DNA of 35,000 nucleotides from Paulinella micropora (lineage: Eukaryota > Cercozoa > Imbricatea > Euglyphida > Paulinellidae), in NCBI GenBank assembly GCA_019918135.1, contig WBZZ01004848.1, forward strand, positions 82,501-117,500. The letters run 5' to 3'. Under the pieces are notes generated by a model. It saw only the letters and a list, made by a program, of their open reading frames with translations. It did not search any database and was not told the DNA's origin. Made by a program: the position numbers and the translations under genes. Below are positions 29,117 to 35,000 of the stretch, in pieces; the first letter of the stretch is position 1, and the number at the start of each line of letters is the position of its first letter.

Positions 29117-30082
29117 ATGGCTACGAACAAAGAGGACGGAAAGAAAGTAGTGTCCTTGATAAAGGACTTTATGAAAATAACTTTTTGTGCCGCGAGGCGC
29201 TGCACCTGCGACGGACTCCTCCCGATGTGCAACGAGTGCGAGGAGATGAACACACTCGTTGCCAATAACGCGTCGATGATTCTGCAAAATGACGACAGGG
29301 GCGCAAGGATCCTAGGGAAATTGTTCAATGCAGCAAGCACAAAGCTGAGTTCGGAGGAAGACAAGAAGCAGTTTTATTCATCGTGCATCGCCGACATCCT
29401 TGTCACCAATCTGGTTTGGCGAGCCATGCTAAAGTTTGGAAGCAAGAGCTCAATACTCAAGACCCTCAACGACAAGTGGGAAATCGATTGGCTCGAGCAC
29501 CACTTTAGATTGTACGATAAGACGTTGAGAGCCGAGATTAACGCCAGCTTACTGTGGCACCTGGCGAACCACGGGCGTGTACAAGAATTCAAGGCGGCCT
29601 TGGACGAGGGTGCAGACCCCCACAGCGACGCCGAGGATGATACGACGGTTTTGACGATTGCGCTGCACCCAAACAGCGAAAACCGGGTTGACGCCAGAAC
29701 CAGCACAGAAATGGTCGAACACCTCCTGGCTTCTGAGCTGCTGGACGCCAGCGAAGCCTTTATAGACCTTTGCTGTCATTTCTTGGCCAGAAAGGATGAG
29801 GAAGGTGAGCAAGGATATTTAAGCAGCCAGCAGGCCTTTTTAGCTCTGCTTAACTCAGCACGCTTCCTCAGCACGCTTCCGCCGTGTTTTCAAACAAGGC
29901 GACGCCGACGACGAGCAGGGCGGCTTTTTGGCGCGGGCTTACAGTAGCGAGTGCACCGCGACTCCACCCCTAGGTTGGCTTCTGCCCCCCTTGCTGCAAA
30001 GCATCCCCGACCTCAGGATGCCTCTGGAAGATCAAGCCTTGGACCGGCTTTACCTCGACAGGGTGCAAAACGTTTCTGCTTA
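29117..30082 (+). pseudogene. Ankyrin-like repeat protein with CxC..CxxC motif, broken by a 13-bp duplication
   Basis: The frame from ATG 29117 encodes a Lys-rich start, a Cys cluster (CTCDGLLPMCNEC), helical sequence, and an ankyrin-like helix-turn-helix (LANHGRVQEFKAALDEGADP at ~residues 150-170) followed by a second weaker unit. At 29855-29880 a 13-base unit (TCAGCACGCTTCC) occurs twice in tandem, which shifts the frame. Downstream sequence in the shifted frame continues to TAA at 30080-30082 with protein-like composition (LEDQALDRLYLDRVQN), which supports one original gene. Ankyrin proteins of large DNA viruses often act in host interaction, but nothing here shows a partner. Confidence 0.65.
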
Positions 30083-30290
30083 ATTTTGTTTTTTGTTTTT
30101 TTAATTAAAAAAGCTACATTTTGTTTTTGAAAAAGCCAGGCGTGTCGGGCTAGCCGACGCCTTCTTCTTCGCGCCGGCACCCTCAGGCTGCCGCAGAATC
30201 CGGTCCATGCCTTGTTATTAAAAAGCATGTTAGAACCCTGGCCGGCGCCGTCTGTGCTCTGCTCGCGCGCCAAGAAAGTGCAAAAAAGAA
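30083..30290. other. Intergenic, AT-rich then GC-rich, no gene seen
   Basis: Starts with T-rich sequence and TTAATTAAAAAAG after the ankyrin-like stop (possible poly-A region), then ~150 bases of GC-rich sequence with no convincing coding frame. It ends in GCGCGCCAAGAAAGTGC, the unit junction of the following repeat array. Confidence 0.4.
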
Positions 30291-32150
30291 TACGCTGAAT
30301 TAAAGCTCGACGGTTTTACACTTGGGCACTGAAAACTAGGAGCGGGAGAGGGAAGAGGCAGGGAAGGAGGAAGCACGAATTGTTTTAGTCCACCGTCTGA
30401 GAATCGGGAGTGGCAGTGGGAAGGGGGAGGAGCAGGGGCGCGCTAAGAATGTACAAAAAAAGAAACAATTAAATAGAAATCCCTGACAAAGTTTCAATAT
30501 TGGCACTGAGAACTAGGAGAGGGAGAGGGAAGGCGCAGGGTAGGGGGAAGAGCACGAATTGTTGAGTTTCTTCGTCTGAGAACAGGAGCGGGAGAGGGAA
30601 GGGGGAGGGGGGGGGCGCGCCAAGAAAATGTAATTTTTTTTTAATTAAAGCTCGGCAAAGTCTTACACTTGACACTGAGAACTAGGAGAAGGAGGGGGGA
30701 AGGGGGCGCGCCAAGAAAGTACAGAAAGGAATACGCTGAATTAAAGCTCGACGGTCTTACCCTTGGCACTGAGAACTATGAGAGGCAGAGGGAAGAGGCA
30801 GGGGGGGGGGGGGGGAAGCACGAATTGTCTTAGCCCCCCCCTGCCTGAAAACGGGGAGTGAAAACGGGGAGTGGGAGAGGCAAGGGGCAGGGGGAAGCCA
30901 AGAAAGTACAGAAAAAATGTAACAAAATAAAGTCTCGACAAGTAAGAAGGGAAGAAAGGGGAGGGGGGGGGGGCTTAGTGGAGGCGTTTTATGAATTTAT
31001 TTCCTTTGTAGCTTCTGCGCCCTTCCCCCCCCCCCCCCTCCCCTGCTCCTTGAGCCCCCTGGGCTCAGGGGAGAGGGGAGGGTGGCAGAAAGGATTTCTG
31101 GATACAGGGGGGGGGGGGGCGCCCCTGCAAATTCGGGCCCGAAAAATGGGGGGTGGGGGGGGGGTGGGGGGCGCCCCGGCACGGGCTCAGTGACATCTTA
31201 GTTTTTTTGTCAGTTCTGCCCCCTACTCTTTGAGCCCCCCGGGCTCAGGGGGGTGGAGAGGGAGTAGAGGGGAGAGAAGAAGAGGCAGGGGAGGGGGGAG
31301 AGCACGAATTGTCTTAGTCCCCCATCTGAGAACAGGGAGTGGGAGAGGGAAGGGGGAGGGTAGGGGCGCGCTAAGAATGTACAAGAAAAAATTAATTAAA
31401 AAAATCCCTGACAAAGTTTTAATCTTGGCACTGAGAACCAAGAGAGGGAGAGGGAAGGGGCAGGGAGAGGGGCAAGCACGATCTGTCTTTGCCCTCCCCC
31501 GTTCCCCCGTCTGAGAGCAGGGAGCGGGAAAGGGAAGGGGGCGCGCCAAGAAAGTGTAAAACTAAGCTCGACAAAGTCTTACACTTGACATTGACAACTA
31601 AGAGAGGGGAGGGGCGCGCCACGAGAGCACGAAAAAGAACTTTTATTAAAGCTCGACTGTCTTACACTTGGCACTGAAAACTGAGAGAGAGAGAGAGAGA
31701 GAGGAAAGAGGCAGGGAAGGAGGAGAGCACGAATTGTCTTAGTCCCACCCCCATTTGAGAACAGGGAGTGGGAGAGGGAAGGGGCAGGGGGAGGGAGGCG
31801 CCAAGAAAGTGCAAGAAAAGTTTTTTTTATTAAAACTCGACAAAGCCTTACACTTGACACTGAGAATTAGGAGAGGGAGAGGGGGAGGGGAGGGGAGAGC
31901 ACGAATTGTCTTAGTCTCCACACCCTCCTCCCCGTCTGAGAACGGGGAGCGGGAGAGGGAATGGGAACGGGAGGGGCAAGCACAATCTGTCTTTGCACCT
32001 CCCCCCCCCCCCCCCCGTCTAAGAACAGGGAGCGGGAGAGGAAAGGGGGAGGGGGATGGAGGGGCGCGCCAAGAAATTGCAAAAAAGGAATTTCTTTATT
32101 AAAGCTCGACGGTCTTACACTTGACACTGAAAACTAGGAGAGGCCGGGGA
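30290..32150 (+). repeat. Degenerate tandem array of G-rich units
   Basis: Nine to ten copies of a ~45-base core resembling AAAGCTCGACAAAGTCTTAC followed by ACTTGGCACTGAGAACTAGG (starts near 30302, 30478, 30645, 30742, 31405, 31563, 31648, 31835 and 32100). Each core is followed by purine-rich sequence, a CACGAATTGTCTTAGTCC-like motif (near 30376, 30552, 30819, 31303, 31728, 31899; variants at 31477 and 31978), a GTCTGAGAACAGGGAG-like motif, and often GGCGCGCCAAGAAAGT plus ATTAAA. Unit length is ~90-250 bases and irregular. All minor open frames in this region arise from the repeats. Possible roles: viral terminal or packaging repeat, replication origin, or non-coding transcript array. Confidence 0.8.
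31051..31247. repeat. Two 17-bp GC palindromes inside the array
   Basis: TGAGCCCCCTGGGCTCA at 31051-31067 and TGAGCCCCCCGGGCTCA at 31231-31247 each form a 7-bp inverted repeat with a 3-base centre. Both are flanked by a T/C-rich left side and GGGG on the right, so the surrounding ~60 bases are themselves a duplicated unit that interrupts the regular array. Confidence 0.75.
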
Positions 32151-32774
32151 GGAGAAAGAACTAACCATTCGGACAACTTGGGGGTATCAGCTTTTCCGAA
32201 ATTTTCCTTGATGTATAGGAACTTTTCCAAAACGAGTGAAAATGAAGGGGAATTAATTTCCTAATTATAATACATATTAAAATAGTATTTAAAGATGTTT
32301 TTATTAGTTGAAATACACTTTAACTTCATCTCCGGAGATGGGTGAGAACCGATCTGACACTGTAATTTTTATAATTTTTTATAGTGTCGGTGACTACGAA
32401 TGCATCATTAAAACAAGCTGCCACCATGCACAACTTGCTGCGTTAATTTGTTTTGTTTGATTCCTAAGTATTTTTATTAATAATATTCAGAAATATTTAC
32501 TTTACATAGTGTAATTAGCTACAGATGGGGTGGAAAGGCTAGGGTGACACACAGGGTGGGGAGGGGGGGGGGGAGGGGGGAAGGATAAGATGTCAGGTGT
32601 GGCTACCACAAATAAAACTCTCAATAAATCTATTTAAATACATGCAAACGTAATTATAAACGCAAAATATAGAACTACTAGTAAGTAATACTAGGACGGA
32701 AAGAGGGGGGGGGGGTACATTAGTATACATACTATTACTACGCGATGTCTGGACGATATATTGCTGCCGTTGCT
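32151..32774. other. AT-rich host-like spacer
   Basis: Composition falls sharply to AT-rich at about 32155, marking the probable right edge of viral sequence. Holds an ACACTGTAA/TTATAGTGT hairpin (32356-32388), a G-rich interruption at 32556-32581 and another at 32704-32714. No coding region is convincing. An end of the right-hand transposon should lie here, but I did not find the 25-bp terminal repeat of the left element. Confidence 0.4.
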
Positions 32775-35000
32775 TCAATGATGAGGCGAAATCAATGGGT
32801 CATCGTCATCAGAACTAACATCACTAGCAACCGGCCAATTGCATAAGTCACAAACGTCTCCACCTTCTTCGATTTTGTAAGAACAACATGGGCAAGTCCA
32901 CGGATTCGGGCCTGGCTGATTCGCTCTTTGCATCTCACTGCCCCTGCGTTGAGATTGCCGAGCTTGCTTAGAATCCGCTGAATTTCGCGCACGCTTGCGT
33001 CAACGTCCACCCGCTGCCCGATGTGCGCGGCGGCGTCCGCGCCGACTGCATGCTTGGCGTCTTCGCATGATGGGACTTCCGTCTGAGCCATCATGTTCAT
33101 CTAAAGTAAATATATAAGTTATATAATGCATTTTGATGAAACATATTTGATAATACCACTTTCTTTTTCCTCTGAATCAGAGGATGGATGCTCAGACGAT
33201 GATTCGGACAATGAATGATCAAATGATGAGCTGGAGGATGAATCCTCAGAGGACGGGTTCTCAGACGAAGCTGGTTCCGCAACACCTCCCACGACTTCCT
33301 CCTCTAATCCACATTCGCAGACTTGGAAATGATTCCATGCTTGATCAATGAGTTGCGCCTTCTTTAACTGTTTGCGGTTGGAGTCTTGCGATGAAACACC
33401 ATGCATTCGAAGCCAGGACTTTAACTCGCTGACTATCATCTGGCTCGATGCAAATTGATCCTTATGATGTGACGATGTTAGCAAAGTGAAAACTTTTCGC
33501 CAAGGCTCAGACGCATTTGCAAAGGCCATTGCCCAAGTCCTGCTCCTTCTTTTCTTCGCTAGTAAGCTGCCTTGCTCCACGCCATCGTGGGTGAGCAGGA
33601 GGACGTCCATCGTTGACAAAATACGTGCGAGGCAAAGAAAGGAGCTCATCAGGTGTTAAACGAGTAAGGGCGTCCATTTTTTCCTTGCGTCACGAGTCAG
33701 GAGGTAACTGCATCCAGTTCACTGGCAGCTCATCAATGAGTCGAAATTCGACTCTCCATTCCTTTCCTTTTGCATCAAGACAGGACATGTGAGCAGGGCG
33801 GCCGGGCAGGCCACCTTCGAAATATTCGCCATCAACTTCCACCCTCGTTAAGTTTCCTTTTGCTAACATTTCTTCCACATGCGCTCGCTCGTCCGGCCCT
33901 AGGTACTTCGTAGCTAAAGAGCGAATATCTTTCTTTAAGCGAGGGTTGACGAAATAGCCGACAGGAAGCTTCCGAGGCATGTTAGTCGCTGTCATACATA
34001 GCACAATAAAGATGATTCGTGATCGGGTTTGGGAAAGGGGGGAAGGGGGGGGTGGGGAGATTTCTGATGAAGTAGTGTTACCGGGGCGTCCGACAAACAA
34101 GTCAATTAGTTCTCCGTTTGGATCATCACGGACACCATGAAAATTCTGTGCATCTCCCCAAATAGCGACTTCTACAGTCGGCAAAGCGTCAGGGTCCTTC
34201 TTGGTGATTCGGTAGGCTAAAGGCTTGTTGTAATGCTTGAAGCTTTTGTTCATACATGGACTGAAGTGAGTCATCCAATCGTAATTACATCCCAGAACGA
34301 CCAGCACGTGTCTCGTCTTGTGCTGCTTCTTGAATGCAAGAATGAGCTTCAATAAAGCTTGCGCTATGTTGGTTGTTAGGAAGTTACTCTTCCATCCAAT
34401 GTCCATGACTCGGAATTCCTGATCATCACCGTCATGCCCATGCCCAGGAGGCTTACGATGGGACTCTACTTGGAAACGGATCCCCCTGTCCACGACAGTA
34501 AGACCAAGAAAGCCCAGCATCGCCCACGCGGTGTTATCCCCAGCGCCGTCCCACTCAAGATATAATTTCCAAGCTGGCATAGAGCGAGGACTCCAAAGCC
34601 GCCAATGTAAAAGTGCAGCAAGCATGGTAATATTGCTGTTCGCACCGTGTTCTACAGCACCTTCGAGGTAGGTGAGAATGAAGTGTGTATCGGTCGTGTA
34701 GCAGGTATTAATACCCACGCAAAGTCTAAAGACCATTTTTCCTTTGAAGTCTTTGGCGGCACGACGGCATGATGGGATTTTCACAGGCGGCTTCATGTCT
34801 GCGGATATGACAGTCGCAGCGAAGTCTGCTGGCGCTCCCTTCTTGCGCTGCATGCTTGCAACGCGGCACGCCCTGTGAATTTTATGATGATAATTGATAC
34901 GGCTGCGCCATCGCTGAGCTTCCGTTTCACTCTTGAAGCCTTGAGAATGCTGAGCAGTAAGCTCCGCGCAGATCTCACGTTTTGAAAAGTCTCCATCTGG
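32775..35000 (-). CDS. DDE-type transposase-like gene (DUF7869-like), partial at window end
   Basis: Better-preserved paralogue of the gene at 321-4010, continuing beyond 35000. The main exon (about 34853-34080; the frame is open upstream of 34853 too, matching the left copy) contains the catalytic-looking signature YLEWDGAGDNTAW and, ~20 residues on, RKPPGHGHDGDDQEF, then IGWKSNFLTTNIAQALLKL. A GT-AG intron is likely between ~34080 and ~33985. The next block starts at MPRKLPVGYF (conserved GGLPGRPAHMSCLD), followed by 33649-33119 with a helical stretch and an acidic Ser-rich tail. The last exon, read to TGA at 32775, has a zinc-ribbon-like CPCCSYK...CDLC and ends SSDDDDPLISPHH; a TGA at 33000-33002 in that frame means either an exon boundary or decay. 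Family assignment rests on the DN/GHxH pattern. Confidence 0.6.

Noticed and set aside
30313..32127. Many 60-115-residue open frames in both strands
   Set aside because: All derive from the G-rich repeat array and have no independent protein-like composition.
1..35000. CRISPR arrays, rRNA and tRNA genes, bacterial operon signals
   Set aside because: No regular short repeat-spacer pattern, no rRNA-like conserved blocks and no cloverleaf seen; the gene style is eukaryotic/viral.

Overview
The window looks like eukaryotic nuclear DNA carrying a decayed, endogenised large double-stranded DNA virus of the herpesvirus-like (HK97/Duplodnaviria) lineage, set between two members of one DNA transposon family. 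The host signals are intron-like GT-AG boundaries in the flanking genes, microsatellites (GAA, CTA, GT, poly-G), AATAAA/ATTAAA poly-A signals and AT-rich flanks. I cannot name the host. A protist or an invertebrate are both possible, and the virus could be nearest to Herpesvirales (for example malacoherpes-like) or to Mirusviricota.

Layout. (1) 1-7629: a transposon with perfect 25-bp terminal inverted repeats and two divergent, intron-bearing, broken genes; the minus-strand gene is a DDE-like transposase. (2) 7630-8530: AT-rich host-like DNA with a ~98-bp direct repeat and remnants of R/E/Q-rich and coiled-coil coding sequence. (3) 8531-28451: a huge head-to-head palindrome. The left arm (8531-19180) and right arm (19249-28451) are nearly identical and meet at a 68-bp loop. 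The right arm lacks two blocks present on the left (8828-9425 and 18258-19118). Each arm holds, from outside in, a zinc-motif/coiled-coil gene, a herpesvirus-type terminase large subunit (PRRxGKS Walker A, IDEA Walker B, DPA / VESN / NDDLAM nuclease motifs), an acidic/basic 429-residue protein, a second unknown gene, a secreted EGF-like protein, a class-3 lipase, a 120-residue unknown, and a coiled-coil type I membrane glycoprotein whose 5' part is cut off at the palindrome centre. (4) 28452-32150: the non-duplicated outer side, with the rest of the zinc-motif/coiled-coil gene, an ankyrin-like gene broken by a 13-bp tandem duplication, and a ~1.9-kb degenerate repeat array with G-rich tracts and GGCGCGCC sites. 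(5) 32151-35000: AT-rich DNA and a better-preserved copy of the flanking transposase, running off the window end.

Together the middle genes suggest packaging of DNA into a capsid (terminase), membrane or entry functions (coiled-coil glycoprotein, EGF-like protein, lipase), and proteins of unknown role. Nearly every viral gene is interrupted by frameshifts (many at G/C homopolymers) or by TAG/TAA/TGA stops. Most lesions are shared by both arms, so either decay preceded the duplication or the arms are homogenised. Some homopolymer differences could be sequencing error. Most viral genes are preceded by a poly-G/poly-C tract followed by a pyrimidine tract just upstream of the start codon.
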